Assembly: GCF_047511655.1 (NCBI RefSeq) | Contig: NC_133399.1 | Location: 1,553,333-1,617,332 of the forward strand | DNA: 64,000 nt | Direction of reading: 5' to 3' | From: Castor canadensis | Lineage: Eukaryota > Chordata > Mammalia > Rodentia > Castoridae | Part shown: in pieces, positions 33,741 to 45,729 of the stretch | How positions within the stretch are numbered: position 1 is the stretch's first letter | Layout: each line of letters starts with the position of its first letter | Made by a program: the position numbers and the translations under genes | The notes under the pieces: model-generated | Database searches by the model: none | Seen by the model: the letters and a program-made list of their open reading frames with translations, nothing else | Told to the model about the DNA's origin: nothing

Positions 33741-35580
33741 CTAAGCTTCACATGGTTTAGTTTGGGAAGATATTTTGTATACAGGTATGACTGGGTGGTC
33801 AGAGAGACAGCATCAAGAGATGGTGATGTCTGAAGTAATATTTAAAGTTATACAATTCTGATTCAGGTGAAGCAGTCATGTGGATGAAAGAATTCTAGAT
33901 AGAAGAGATAGAAATTGCAAAGATTCAGGCTCACAGAGATATGGTATGTTTTGTGATTGTCCAGTGAGCCCTAGTCAGCTGAAAGAGGCTTATGAAGAAG
34001 TTCTAGAACATAAAAGCAGACTGGTAGGAGGCAAGTACTTTCCATACCATGAAGTCAACTTGAATAGTTTGTTCTGAGAGAAATGGGAATCCCTAAATGG
34101 TTTTGTACAAAGAAGCTATGCATTATTCCACTGTATGAGCACATTCAGATATTACAGGCATTGGGCCACCCTTTTCTACCAGGATAACCATTGTACTTGC
34201 AGTTTCAGGTTCTCTTCTCACCAGGGAACAGGAGTTCCAACTGGAGACTACTACTTGAGAAACTTTTAATTTTTTTGTGTTTCTGTCCCAGCTAGATTCC
34301 TGTCACCTCTTTCTTCATTCCCTATGTTTTTCCTCTCTTTCTTCTCTTGAAAGGTGGCTTCTTGCTCATTACTTTGAATTTCTCTTCTTATAACTGAGTC
34401 TTACCAAAAATGTTCTATCTATTCCTTTACAAAATACTTCCTCATGGACAATGTGCACAAAAATAAGCTTGTGATGGAAACAGCAGTTTCTCTGTTAACT
34501 CTCACTTGTATGTTGCAATGTGAGTCATATTCACAGATCAGATAGTGAAAAAGAAAGCAACACTGATCACAGTATTACATACCCCAACACCCACTCAACA
34601 GAAGTCAAACTATAGGCTGGCAATCAGGCAGGAGAAGACATTTTTAAGACTTTGTAAGAAAACACAGATATAGAAGGTGCACATTGTTCAGGTCACCTGC
34701 AGAGATTGGGATGTGAAGTTTACACTAATGGTGATAGGGCATAAGAAGTAAAAGGACATTCAAAGACATATTCTTCACACAACTATAGGGTCAGGGAACA
34801 GGCTACTCATGCAGGGAGCAAGTATCTTAAGCCAGCAAGGAAAACAGCTGCCTCTGGAGCTTAGTAAGGAAGCAATGGAGCAGAGGTGGTGATCAGAGTC
34901 TCTTGGGAGCTCCTAGCCTTTGGTAGGCTTCTCCCCATATTGTGCAAGCAGAAAAGGACCACTGAATGTTACATATGCTCATCATTATGAAAAAAATAGA
35001 AGCACATACATGTACTCAGATTCCTAAATGGAGGATACAAAAAGGGCAAGAAACTTAAAGTTAGCAATTTTTTCACATTTAGACAATTAAGATGAAAATC
35101 AATGCATTGTGTTTAAACTGAAGAGAATAGAGGCAGTCCAGAGAAGAATTAACTTCCTTCACCAGAAATCCAGAAGAAAGGTCACAAAAGTCAAAGTGTC
35201 CCTGCAGAAATTCTGAAAGTAATCAAGTTTGAGAGACAAAATATCCAGGGAACTGGCCTTAGGATTTCAGGAAACCCTACCAGGATTTCTCAGTGACATT
35301 CAGAAAAGAATCCCTGTCTGTTTTGATACTGGGGATTCCACACTCATATATCCATTTGGAAATTGCCTAATTTTGTAGAAGTTCTGTCTTGGCTAAGAAT
35401 ATAGTTCCCAAAGAAATCACCTTAGAAATTACTACAGTCAAAAGTACATGAGGAGGTGACATACACACTTTAGTATAACCATCTCAACACTAGATAAAAA
35501 GAATTGCATGTTGTGATATCAGTCTTTCTAGTATTAACAAGTCCTCTCTCAATAATGAAATAAATCCTAAGAGATAAGAA
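33741..35580. other. No gene recognised
   Basis: About 1.8 kb of anonymous DNA. Part of 33770-34080 has the look of an ancient interspersed repeat, but I cannot name it. The 65-residue frame at 33880 has no recognisable domain. Confidence 0.4.
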
Positions 35581-35880
35581 ATGTGGATTGTCAATAGAAA
35601 AGAATGAGAACATGGATTTCTAAAACATCTCAGGCAGTGGACACATTTCACAACAACTTTCTGAAACAGCTTAAAGAAGAATCAAAACATTATAAGCAAA
35701 CATGGGGAAGAAACAGGAAACTGGAAAAACTATGTATGAAGAAAATAATTTCTTCTCCACTGTCTACACACAAGGTATAAATAAGAACAAATATGAAGAG
35801 ATGGAGAACTATGGATTGTCAATGAAAAAAAATGAAAGAGTTCCTCAAACTGCTTTTGCTGAAAAGCATGGTCTCCTTAC
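35581..35880. repeat. Local duplication, copy 1
   Basis: Aligns by eye with 36410-36570. Shared words include 'atctcaggca', 'cacttcacaa'/'catttcacaa', 'agaatcaaa', 'gaagaaacag' and 'aatactatgta'/'aaactatgta'. An LTR lies between the two copies. Confidence 0.6.
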
Positions 35881-35914
35881 CCAGCACACAAATTAACTAA
35901 ATGCAGGAAAAACA

Positions 35915-36405
35915 TGGCATCTCTCCATTTTGAATCTGTCTTTGCTCTGAGCCATTCACTCTTCAGTCATCTTGCATCCCCCTTGGAATCTAGGGAGGAC
36001 AAGACAGAAAATATCTTCATGATGTGGAACCAAAACTGCCCCCAACAGAAACCCTCCTTTGGATGGACCATCCTCCAGATAACAATGCCAGAAACCCTCC
36101 CCAAACTACAGCTGAGTTAATACCAAATAGACCACATCTGTGACTGGAACCATTTAACTATGCATGTCTTTTGTCCCAGCCCCACTTTTTTGTCTATTTA
36201 AATCATTATCTCATGTCTGTAGCCTGCAGATGGCTGAAGATGAGCTGAATACCTACTCTGCCTCTTCCCACAGCATATCCCTAGCCCTTTACTAATTCTC
36301 CTTTCCCTGTATTCACCATAGTTCTTCATTTGACATTTAATGGTGGTTGCCTGGATCTGGAATGTGGAATCTGAGGAGTGTGGGTCTTGGGTCCAAAATT
36401 CTATT
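35915..36405 (+). repeat. LTR (family shared with 8185-8700)
   Basis: Plus-strand partner of the 8185-8700 LTR. It carries 'gtgactggaaccatttaact', a TATA-like TCTATTTAAATC at 36193-36204, a C/T-rich R region and a terminal 'gggtccaaaattc'. More diverged than the 8-kb copy, with no intact poly(A) signal. Ends are approximate. Confidence 0.6.
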
Positions 36406-36640
36406 TTCAGGAGAATATTGATTTCCGAAAAATCTCAGGCATGCATTCACTTCACAAAACTTCTCATGGAAGTGTCTAAAGGAGAATCAAAGTGTTTTAG
36501 GCAAGCATGTTGAAGAAACAGCAAAGTGAAAATACTATGTACAAAGGAGATAGTACACACTAAGAAATGATCAAAAGCATTATATAGAAATTATGAAGAT
36601 GAACATACACCAAGTTCAATCAAACCATCACTGTAGGTGC
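36406..36640. repeat. Local duplication, copy 2
   Basis: Counterpart of 35581-35880, about 0.8 kb downstream, on the far side of the LTR. Confidence 0.6.
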
Positions 36641-38489
36641 TCAATGGTGGACTAGAAGAACAAAGAATCAACATGAAAATGATTGAAATTATACAGTAAG
36701 AAGACAAAAAATATTTTAAAATTCACAGAATGTGTCACCAGTATCTGAATTATGCAAATTGTTGAAAGGAGTTCTTTAGACAGAATCAAAACCATGTAAG
36801 CTAAGAATTTAGAACACATATAGAAAACACTGTTTGGAAATAAAATGGATGAACAAAAAATCTTCACTTTCTTCCACACAGCTGGTATTCAAGGAAAATG
36901 TTTGCTTAAAGTCATTGAAAGTGAACTATGGACTTATATGAACAATTAGTAAGAACAGTTATATATAGGTTGAGGAGCCATAGTGGGGAACATACCAGTA
37001 TAGCTGTCCTCCCCAGGAGGAGCACATATTTATTTGAAATGCATTTAGCTACTTGGAAAAGGATTTTACATGGATAGAAAATTACTATCAATACATTTTA
37101 AAAATGTTTCATATTATAAAGGAGGATAGAAAATGTGACAATTACTTCATAAAGTACCACACCTTTCACACTAGCTCGACTGGTATAGTGCTTGCCTGAG
37201 CAATCACAAGATCCTCAATAAATAAGTAAGCAAATAAATAGCCAAATAGAGGATCTCAGCAAGAGTGTACTATACCAGTTAAATGTATGACACACCATTT
37301 CGCTGAATTTATTATAACCATCTGAACTTCCCACTAAAAGGAGAACACCATTTAAATGGAATAAAGAAACAACAAAAGAAGAATGATGGGCAGGGAGGGA
37401 GGGGTGAGATGGGTATGAAAATAACATGAAAAAACAAGTAGCAAAAATACTCAACATCACAGATTATCAGTATAGTGCAAGCAACAGTATACAAAGAAGT
37501 TGTTTAATTCTAAATGGAAATGTATAATAAATTATAAAATTCATGTACTGGGCAAATCACAGAATAAGCAAACATCCATAAACGTTCAGATAAATTCATA
37601 CACTATCAAAACTTCCTAGTAAATTTAAATTATCCATACTCTACAGGACACCAATCCTGCAACCTCTGCCCTAAAAGAATATTCTGCTGACAGTGAAAAA
37701 CACTAGTGCAAATTTACATGTTTAAGATGAGCAAAATCTTTTGGGTTAACCTGACAACTAGGAATATGGTTTGTAGGCATGTCCCTTTGTTAATGATCAA
37801 TTGCTCCAAAAACTGTTGTCATACACCCAACTTGGGGTGAGTGGAACACTCAGAATCATCTTGTCACATCCCTTGACCTTAGTGAGCTATTTGATCTTTG
37901 TTAGTGTATGTTGAGATGTTCTAATTACAATGCTTATTTTCACAAACCTTCTGATCTCTTCTACCACTTTAGGTTTGCTAAGTATATCCACATGGTTTAT
38001 GCCTAACTGCTACCTATGAAGTCTACTCAATGACCACTCTTTTCTTAATGAAACATGCTCCACTCTTGCTCAACTCCAGTGCCTTGCCTGAATTCATTTC
38101 ACACAAGATATAAGTATCAAAAATGGACACTTTAGTAACATTACCAAACATTACCCCCAAAGACCCCAAATGTAATGATCTGAGCTGTATTTCTTGGCCA
38201 TCACTCCTGATAACAAATATGTGGTGTTGTCAACATCAACCAACTTTCAAATACCAACTGAGTGTCCTACGATTCAACTCTGATACCATCCAGACTTAGC
38301 ACAGTCCCTCCAACTTCTGGGCATCAGTGTGAAGCAGATAACAAACCATAGCACATTTGGTATGCCTTCCCTTTCCTAAGGTTATAGAGAGGTACCACCC
38401 TGAAACAAGTCATTAGAATAAATTCCAACAGTGCCTGAATGAATGGGGCTTAAGAAAGCAATCAAATACACTCCTATTGACTCAGAAAT
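36641..38489. repeat. AT-rich block partly shared with 46330-46860
   Basis: Parts resemble the 46-47 kb region, for example 'agaagaatgatgggcaggg' at 37378 against 'aagaagaatgatgggtgggg' near 46335, and 37550-37700 against 46670-46850 ('acagaataa', 'taaattcata', 'ttcctaa'/'ttcctag'). No gene. It probably belongs to the duplicated unit. Confidence 0.45.
37165..37245 (+). repeat. SINE, ID-like half with (AAAT)n tail
   Basis: 'gctcgactggtatagtgctt' with an 'aataaataagtaagcaaata' tail. Confidence 0.65.
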
Positions 38490-39009
38490 TCCAAGAGTTT
38501 CGAATCTCTGTGCTAGAAACAGACACAATGAAGAAAAATTTTAATTTATACTACACACCCACATCACCTCCCAAATACACAAACTTTTTGCCCCATCACG
38601 AAGAACATAAAGGTGTCTTTCTCTTAGCCTGGCCCTCCCAGACTTGTCTTCATTGGCACAAATTACACTCTCTCTAACCAAATACTTGAAGGCAAAAGGA
38701 AAGTGGTGGGATGATTTGTTCTGAATGTTGTAACCCTCATAAATAGCTGTGATTAACCCTCACTTCCAATCATTTCTGTGCTAGGAAAGGAGGACAGAGC
38801 CAACACTCTTCCCATTATCCCCTTTGTAAACTCAGACATTCCCCAACATACTTTCCAAATGCCTTTTTTTCACATCAAAAATGATTAAGTGAAGCAATCA
38901 GTGAATTTATCTTTTAAATGATATGTAAATAGTTGTAATGTGAATTTTGAAAAGCCTCATCATGAGTCACACAAACCACACTTTAGCATCACCATAAGAT
39001 CACGAAGAA

Positions 39010-39225
39010 CCAGGATCCCCATGGTTCACACCTGTAATCCTAGCTGCTCAGGAGATAGAGATGCTCAGAAAGATCAAAGTTCAAGGCCTGTGCTAGCAAA
39101 TACTTCTTGAGACCCTATCTTGTGAAAACCCATCCATAAAAGGGCTAGCAGCATCACTCAAGTGGTAAGGGCAAATGTGAGGACGTGAGTTCAAATCCCA
39201 GTGCAGCCATAAAAACAACAACAAA
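39010..39225 (+). repeat. SINE, dimeric
   Basis: 'ggttcacacctgtaatccta' (B1 half) and 'gcatcactcaagtggtaagg' (ID half). Confidence 0.85.
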
Positions 39226-39284
39226 AAAACCCCACAATTATTCTAGCAATGGTATTTCTTTCCCATAAACCTTGGTATAAAAGT

Positions 39285-39470
39285 CAAGGTTGGCTCAGAA
39301 AAATAGTTTACAAGACCCTGTCTCCAAAATAACCTGAGCAAAATACACTGAAGATATGGCTCAAGTGGTTGAGCACCTGTTCTATAAAAGTAGAACTCTG
39401 TAAAAACTGCTTTGTAAAAACTCAGAACTCAAAGTTCTGAATTGAAACCTCAATCCCCCAAAGTAAACCA
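39285..39470 (+). repeat. SINE, partial B1-like half plus ID-like half
   Basis: 'agtttacaagaccctgtctc' and 'gatatggctcaagtggttga'. Confidence 0.75.
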
Positions 39471-40405
39471 TGCAAACAAGGAAAAAAATAAGACCAAGAT
39501 GATCACAAGAGAAAACTGATTTTCCCAATCTACATGTCTGTTTGCCCCAAAATTCTTTCTTCTCCTGTTTTCTCCTCTCTTTGAGACCAACTCACCTTTC
39601 TGTCTTGAGATGCCTACAGATCTTATGTTGGTGGCTTTCCCCCTAGAGTATACTCTTAAAGTATAAGAGTACTTATACTTTCATTATAAAACAATATCGT
39701 AAGAACAACCTGTGGACAATTAACAGTTAAGTTAGAATGAGCAAAAAGTGTTTTCTTCAATCCGAAGCCAGCCATGAGCACATGAGGATCCGCATTTCCA
39801 ATAAATCTGACAATGTGCAGGATATGCTGCAACTTAGACCTCCTACCACTGTAGCTTCTCATTGGAGGGGAGGTAGAGGTGATTAAACAGCTGCTCAGAT
39901 TGGTTAGTAGATACAGGGCCCACACCCTAAGCACATGGGCATGGGAGTGAGCCTGTTCTACACCATAGAATCCAGCAGCCCTTGCCAAATCAGGATTCCT
40001 ATGTTGGAGGTATGTTTTAGTTTCTTGTCCTGGCTCTCTGGACCCAGTACCTGCCTCTTATCATACTCACTGAGACCTTCTTGTATATTTCTCCTGAAAA
40101 TTGGACAATAGGTTTGTGTAGAAAATCCCAGACTCAATATCCTATGGAAAAAACTTATCATGTCAGTTAAGGAAGAGAAACTCAGGAATTCAAGGTAACC
40201 TCACACTCTGGAAACTGGAATGGAGCAGATGGCCAAGGCTTTGTCACACCTCATGTTTCAATCTAACCATTTTCACACAAAAAAATAAAAACACTATCAA
40301 AAAAGTTATATTTCATATATGGAGAAAATGGAGTTGTATGGCAATTGTATCACACCAAAGTTCCAAGAGGAATAAAAAAGAAGTACAGTTCAACAAGTAG
40401 AGTGC

Positions 40406-42564
40406 TGAGAGATTTCCAAGATGGTGGCTATAGGGAGGAAGCAGAAAGCATGCCTCCTAAAGTGAAATCTTGGACAGATGCTGGAGACACACCTTGCAGG
40501 CAAGGCCACTGAGAAGAGGCAAAACTTTGACCCCTGCACACCTCCAGCCTGTGCATAGCATCTCCACTTCACTTTGAATGGAGAAACCAGGAGGGCCCCT
40601 GGGCCGCTGCCAGAATGCCAGTGCCTAGACAACTTGAGAAGACGTGCACCACAAGGTGAGCTAAATGGTACGCGGTACTCCCACAGACAACCCTGGGCCA
40701 GATCAGCATAGCCCCCTGGACAGACCGACCCCCACCCAGGGAAAAAAGAGAAACTGAGTAATAAGCAATAAGAACAATAAAGACACGTTGCAAAGAGGGT
40801 GGGGAGCCCTGAGCGCCAAAGATGGGGGGAGGGGAATCCCTCCCGGAACTGTAAATAAAGAAGCCGGGCCTGGCCAGAGAGGGCGGAAGCGGGGGCGAGT
40901 GCCCAGCAACCAGGAGGGAAAGCTTGTGAGAGTGGTGGAGGGAGGAAAATGCCACAGGAGAGGGGAGAAGACCCACTTCCCACGTGAACTGTAAACAAAC
41001 ATGGCGGCTGGCAGGAGCAGCAGCACCACCCAGTAATCAGGAGCGGGAAAGCTTGTAAAAGTGGCAGTGGGAGGAAAACTCCACAGGAGGGGGGGAAGAC
41101 CCACTTCCCACATGAACTGTAAATAAACACGCAGCCCTGAGAAAACAGGTGCAGTGTCACCTACCCCAGTGTGCTTGGAAAGGGGAAAGCTTGTAGCAGT
41201 GGCATTGTGCACAGAACTCTGAGTAAACAAAGCCTGTGGGGCCAGGGGAGTGTTAAGCTCACCCCAGAGATCTGCATAAATAACGCCTCCAGCAACAACA
41301 GGCTGACAGCAGCAGGCAGGCAAGCCACAGCTGTAGAGACCATTCACAGACCTGTCTCCAGACTCTTTTTTTTCTCTCTCCCTACCTTTGATGAGACAAC
41401 AAGCAAACTACACCTGCATGCTGAAAAACTTACTGAAACTGTATTGCATTTGAACTTCGGACACTTTGTGGGGTTTGGTTGTTTTTTTGTTTTGTGCAGT
41501 TGTGTTCTATTTTATGTTACCCCTTTGATGAAACAACTACAGAACAACATCGGAGGCACCATCTCCAGGACTGGAAGCTGAGGGACGAACACCAAAATAA
41601 TTAAGACTGAAAGTTCATTGCATTTGAACCTGACTAAAATGAGGAGAGAAAAAACCCAAATTAGTAGAATCAGGAATGCAAAAGGGGGGATAACAACAAA
41701 CACCATGGAAGTTCAGAAAATCATCAGAGACTACTTCAAGAACATATATTCAAATAATTTAGAAAATCTTAAAGAAATGGACAGATTTCTAGATACATAT
41801 GATCATCCAAAACTGAACCAAGAGGAAATTAATCACCTGAATAGATCTATAACACAAAATGAAATTGAAGCAGCAATCAAGAGTCTCCCCAAAAAGAAAA
41901 GTCCAAGACCTGATGGATTCTCAGCTGAGTTCTATCAGACCTTTAAAGAAGAACTGATACCAACCCTCCTTAAACTGTTCCATGAAATAGAAAGGGAAGG
42001 AAAATAGCCACACAGATTTTATGAAGCCAGTATTACGCTTATCCCAAAACCAGGCAAAGACACCTCCAAAAAGGAGAATTATAGGTCAATCTCCTTAATG
42101 AACATTGACACAAAAATTATCACAAAATAATGGCAAACTGAATTCAACAACACATCAAAAAGATTATTCACCACAAACAAGTAGGCTTCATCCCTGGAAT
42201 GCAGGGGTGGTTCAACATACGAAAATCAATAAATGTCATAAACCACGTTAACATAAGCAAAGACAAAAACCACTTGATCATCTCAATAGATGCAGAAAAA
42301 GCCTTTGATAAGATCCAACATCATTTCATGATAAAAGCTCTAAGAAAGCTAGGAATAGAAGGAAAGTTCCTCAACATTATAAAAGCTGTATATGACAAAC
42401 CTACAGCCAGGATCATACTTAATGGAGAAAAACTGAAACCATTCCCTCTAAAATCAGGAACCAGACAAGGATGCCCACTATCTGCATTCCTGTGGGGGCA
42501 GGAGGGAGAAATGACCCAAGTATTGTATGCACATACAAATAATTAAAAAATTAAAATTAAAAAA
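40406..42564 (+). mobile_element. L1 with two internal deletions (5'UTR / ORF2 piece / 3' tail)
   Basis: Full 5' start ('gagatttccaagatggtggc', a YY1-like site with one change), complete 5'UTR with two ~140-bp monomers, then an abrupt join at about 41629 into ORF2 just before the RT domain. ORF1, the endonuclease and the linker are missing. ORF2 sequence (41618-42007 and 42199-42490) has a stop at 42005 and a frameshift. A second join at about 42490 goes into the last ~55 bp of the 3'UTR and tail. Both joins show short microhomology (AAC; TTCCT-like) and lack GT/AG signals, so deletion is more likely than splicing. Confidence 0.88.
40844..41116 (+). repeat. L1 5'UTR tandem monomers (two)
   Basis: Two consecutive ~130-145-bp units, each running from 'actgtaaa(t/c)aaa' through 'ccagcaaccaggag' or 'cagtaatcaggagc', 'gaaagcttgt' and 'agacccacttccca'. 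The second unit begins with ATGGCGGC. Confidence 0.75.
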
Positions 42565-42575
42565 AAGTAGAGTGC

Positions 42576-43250
42576 CTGCATGGAAAGCATGAAAGAATGA
42601 AAAGTGTACTGTGTACAACCTCTGACAAGGATGCTGTGTTGCCCAAGATCACAAGAAAAATCCACTTTCATGAGTTTAAACACATTTCCCAGTATGAAGA
42701 CTACCATGATTCCTGAGAGGGAGCAGGAAATTGCATAAGTCCCTAGTGATGATCAGAGAAACCTCAGGATTTAACTGTTGTGTTCTATCAAGCTTTTCTA
42801 CCCTCTTCCTATGGAAAAGTACCTCCCTTCTACAGTTAAATATTGATGAGAGAGAAAACCTCACTTCAGACTCTTCAAGATGTTACCTGTAAAGAGACTG
42901 TAAATGCATAAATCGACTTCAATATTGCTTTCCAAAAGCCTGACATTTATTTATTTTCTCCATATGTGGAAAGTTTGGTCTTTTTCCAGCGTATCTATTC
43001 ATATCAAATCAATACACTGTGGAGAAAACAATCCCAGGACAACCAGAGTTACAACCTCAGGAATGATACAACTGTCAACCTCATTCACACGTTGTTCATG
43101 TTTTCAGTTATTCTGCAGATTCACACAGTCAACACTCCACAGGGGATCCCAGATGTTGATTTCTATAGGTTTGCATTAGTGAAGTTTTCTGCTACAGGTC
43201 AGTATATGGCACATTCTTGTGACTATTCCATTGGATCATGAAGAAACTGT
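42576..43250. repeat. Paralogous array unit 4, right part
   Basis: Right block after the L1. 'aggaaattgcataagtcccta' and 'gaaacctcaggatttaac' align with 22300-22330, and the segment to 43080 matches the end of unit 2. The first 63 bp (42576-42638) are also present after the mosaic L1 at 52533-52595. Confidence 0.65.
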
Positions 43251-43389
43251 TACTCTGCAGTTTTTGCCTGATTTATTCAATGAAAATAATTGAATCTGCT
43301 TGGTTGATAAGGTTTTTGAATTAGCCTTTTTATTATTGATTGTTGCCTTCTTAATCTGTAACTTACTGGTGTGTTGAAATGTTCATATA

Positions 43390-43590
43390 GTTTTTTCCCT
43401 TGGGCAGGGATTTGAACTTAGGATTTCACACGTGCAAAGCAGACACTGCGCTGCTTGAGCCACACCTCCAGACCATTTTGTTCTGGCTATTTTGGAAATG
43501 GGGTCTGGTTAACTATTTGTCCAGGTGAGCCTGGAATGTCGAACCTCCTGATCTCAGCCTCCCGAGAAGGTAAGATTACATGTAGGAGAC
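43390..43590 (-). repeat. SINE, dimeric, reverse
   Basis: 'gcagggatttgaacttagga' (ID half), 'ttttgttctggctattttgg' and 'tgatctcagcctcccgagaa' (B1 half). Confidence 0.8.
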
Positions 43591-43824
43591 AGAGGTGCAA
43601 AGCTCAAATGAAATTGTTGGTTGATGATTTACCTTATAGTCTGATAACCTCTTGCTTTCTTTTAATTGGTGACACTGCTTATAAACATACCTATTAAGGA
43701 CATTTATGTCTTCATGGACAACTGACTGTTTATCATCATATATTCCCAACATCTCTTACAATATCCATTAACCTAAATGCTAACTTGTCTTTAATTAATA
43801 TGTGGCCCAATTTATTTATATATT

Positions 43825-43995
43825 TGGGTTTTTTTTGCAGTATTGCAGTTTGAACTCAGTACCTTGAGTCATGCCACCAGCCCCCTTTTTTTACACTTCA
43901 CTTTTTTGAGATAGGGTATCGTGGAACTATTTGCCTGGGCTCCTCCTGATCTGTGCCTCCTGATTAGATAGGATTGCAGGAGTGAACTACCAGTG
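43825..43995 (-). repeat. SINE, dimeric, reverse
   Basis: 'gcagtattgcagtttgaact' and 'ggaactatttgcctgggctc'. Part of the ID half is deleted. Confidence 0.75.
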
Positions 43996-44024
43996 ATTGG
44001 CAAATTTAATTCTTTGAGTAGTTT

Positions 44025-44240
44025 TTTATTTTTTTGCAGTACTGGGCTTTGAACTCAGGACTTCACGCTTGCTATGCAGGCACTCTACCAATTTAGCTAC
44101 TGCACCAGACCTTTTATGTGTTGTATGTTTTCAAGAAAGAGTACGGCAAGCTAAGTCTGCCTTGGCCAGCCTTGACCTGTATCCTCCAGAGTAGCTCAGA
44201 TTACACCTCCCAGTGGCTGGGATTTCAACTGTGTAGAAAC
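44025..44240 (-). repeat. SINE, dimeric, reverse
   Basis: 'gcagtactgggctttgaact' through 'gctactgcaccagacc', then a diverged B1-like half. Confidence 0.8.
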
Positions 44241-44502
44241 ACAACTGAGTTTGTTATCCACATTGTTGTGATTCTGACATTTGACCTCGGTCCTAGCACT
44301 TCCTCATCAGACACATCAAAGGCCTGATATCCAATGTCAAATAACACTTGTGTAGGTTCAGATTCAATGCAGGTAACATGGAATGCTCCAGGGTCTTCCC
44401 TTCTATACCATACTCAATTGCTCTCATCCATCATTCCTTTCAGCAACTGTAAGCACCCAGTATTTACATTTATAGATGATGACAATGTGAATAACTGATT
44501 TT
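44241..44502. other. No recognised feature
   Basis: Anonymous sequence between SINEs. Confidence 0.4.
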
Positions 44503-44590
44503 GCAGACTGGAGGCATGGCTCAAGTGTTAGAACATGTGCCTAGCAAATTTCAGTCCTTAACTTTAAACCCCAGTATTCCCAAGGGAGAG
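44503..44590 (+). repeat. SINE, ID-like monomer
   Basis: 'gactggaggcatggctcaag' to 'ttaaaccccagtattcccaa'. Confidence 0.8.
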
Positions 44591-44844
44591 AAAGGATTTA
44601 GTGCATCTTCATTTAACTCTTTTCAGCACTCTTTCTTTGTGGGATCTTTATTTCTTTTTTCCTTCTCTCCAAAATCTCTCTGCAATTTTTGTGTTCTGAT
44701 GAAAATGTGATATAGTTTATAAATATCATTCCATTTTCATGCTTTTGTTCAGAAAAAATAATTTCAATTGCTTTAGGAAGAGGTGTGAAAGCACAGAGAG
44801 CTGTCTAAAGAGAAGATTCTCAAAATCCAAGTCTTCTGTTAAAT

Positions 44845-44945
44845 GTGAGGAGGAAGTGTGGCTTAAGACACAGAGCACCTGCTTTACCATGCAAAGCCCT
44901 GAGTTCAAAACCCAAGTCCACCAAAAACTGTATAATACATTTTTT
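44845..44945 (+). repeat. SINE, ID-like monomer
   Basis: 'gaggaggaagtgtggcttaa' to 'gttcaaaacccaagtccacc'. Confidence 0.75.
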
Positions 44946-45114
44946 GAGTAGCATTAAAAAAGATACAAAAATTATCAATTATAAGATGATTTAGTAATGG
45001 ATGGCAAAAGTGAAGTGCCTGAAATCACAGTTACTGATTCAATGCAAAAAAAAGGGAGTTTGTTTTGGTAAACTTTGATAATGGTGACACCAATGATAAA
45101 ATTTTCACTGTGTG

Positions 45115-45225
45115 TGCTGGTTTGTGGTGGCTGATGCCTGTCAACTCATCTACTCAGGAGACAAAGATTGGTAGGATCATGGTTTGAGACCAACCTGGGA
45201 AACAAGTTAAGGCAAAGTCATGTCA
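45115..45225 (+). repeat. SINE, B1-like half
   Basis: 'gtggctgatgcctgtcaact' to 'gtttgagaccaacctgggaa'. Confidence 0.75.
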
Positions 45226-45729
45226 GACAATAACTCTGTATGGTGGTATTTGCAAATAATTCCACCTACATAGGCAGTATCTGTGGAAGGATTATAGTGT
45301 GAGGCAGTCATGGTCAAAATGGGAGCCCCTACATGAAAAATAACTCAAATAGCACTAAATAACTTGGGAGCCTGTCTTGAGCTCCAAGACAGAGCCTGGA
45401 GGCAGAGCCTGTCAGGACAGAGCAAAACAGGGAAGAATGTTGTCCTTGGGACCTTGTCACAGACTTCAGCTACTGGTGGGCAGTTGGGTGGGTGCAGTGG
45501 AGTGGACATGTGGGGAGGAGTAGAGGTTTGCCTGGAAGAACCTCAGGGATTTCTCTGTTGGACACAGTGCTCCAGGATAATCAGTGAGCAAGGAGTGCAA
45601 TAGAAAATTATGACCAGTTGGCCATCCAAATCCCTGTTCTCAGCTATCTTTCTGAGCAGTCTGTTAATAAAGTCCCTTCCTTCTTTAAGGAAAAAGAAGA
45701 CAAATGAAGAAAAAAAGGAAAAAGAGAGA
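45226..45729. other. No gene recognised
   Basis: A G-rich stretch at 45360-45600 with a 79-codon frame lacking recognisable features, then purine-rich sequence. Confidence 0.4.

Larger units (their letters stand above)
38490..40394. repeat. Paralogous array unit 4, left and middle part
   Basis: Left block at 38500-38780 matches units 1 and 2. A CCAAT-like block sits at 39894-39906. 'ggacaataggtttgtgtag' at 40106 matches 'gacaagtgtactcagg' of unit 2. The unit is interrupted by an L1 and resumes at 42576. Confidence 0.6.
40395..42575. repeat. Target-site duplication of the 40.4-kb L1
   Basis: AAGTAGAGTGC at 40395-40405 and again at 42565-42575, just after the A-rich tail. It marks this copy as a genuine retrotransposition event at this site. 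Confidence 0.85.

Noticed and set aside
40390-41347. Antisense frames of 135-256 codons as protein-coding genes
   Set aside because: They lie wholly inside L1 5'UTR copies, several frames are open at once, and composition explains the lack of stops. Kept only as a finding.
41620-41640. Spliced L1 (5'UTR donor to ORF2 acceptor)
   Set aside because: The bases at the join, compared with the intact L1 at 59171 and 61966, lack GT and AG. A shared AAC fits microhomology deletion.
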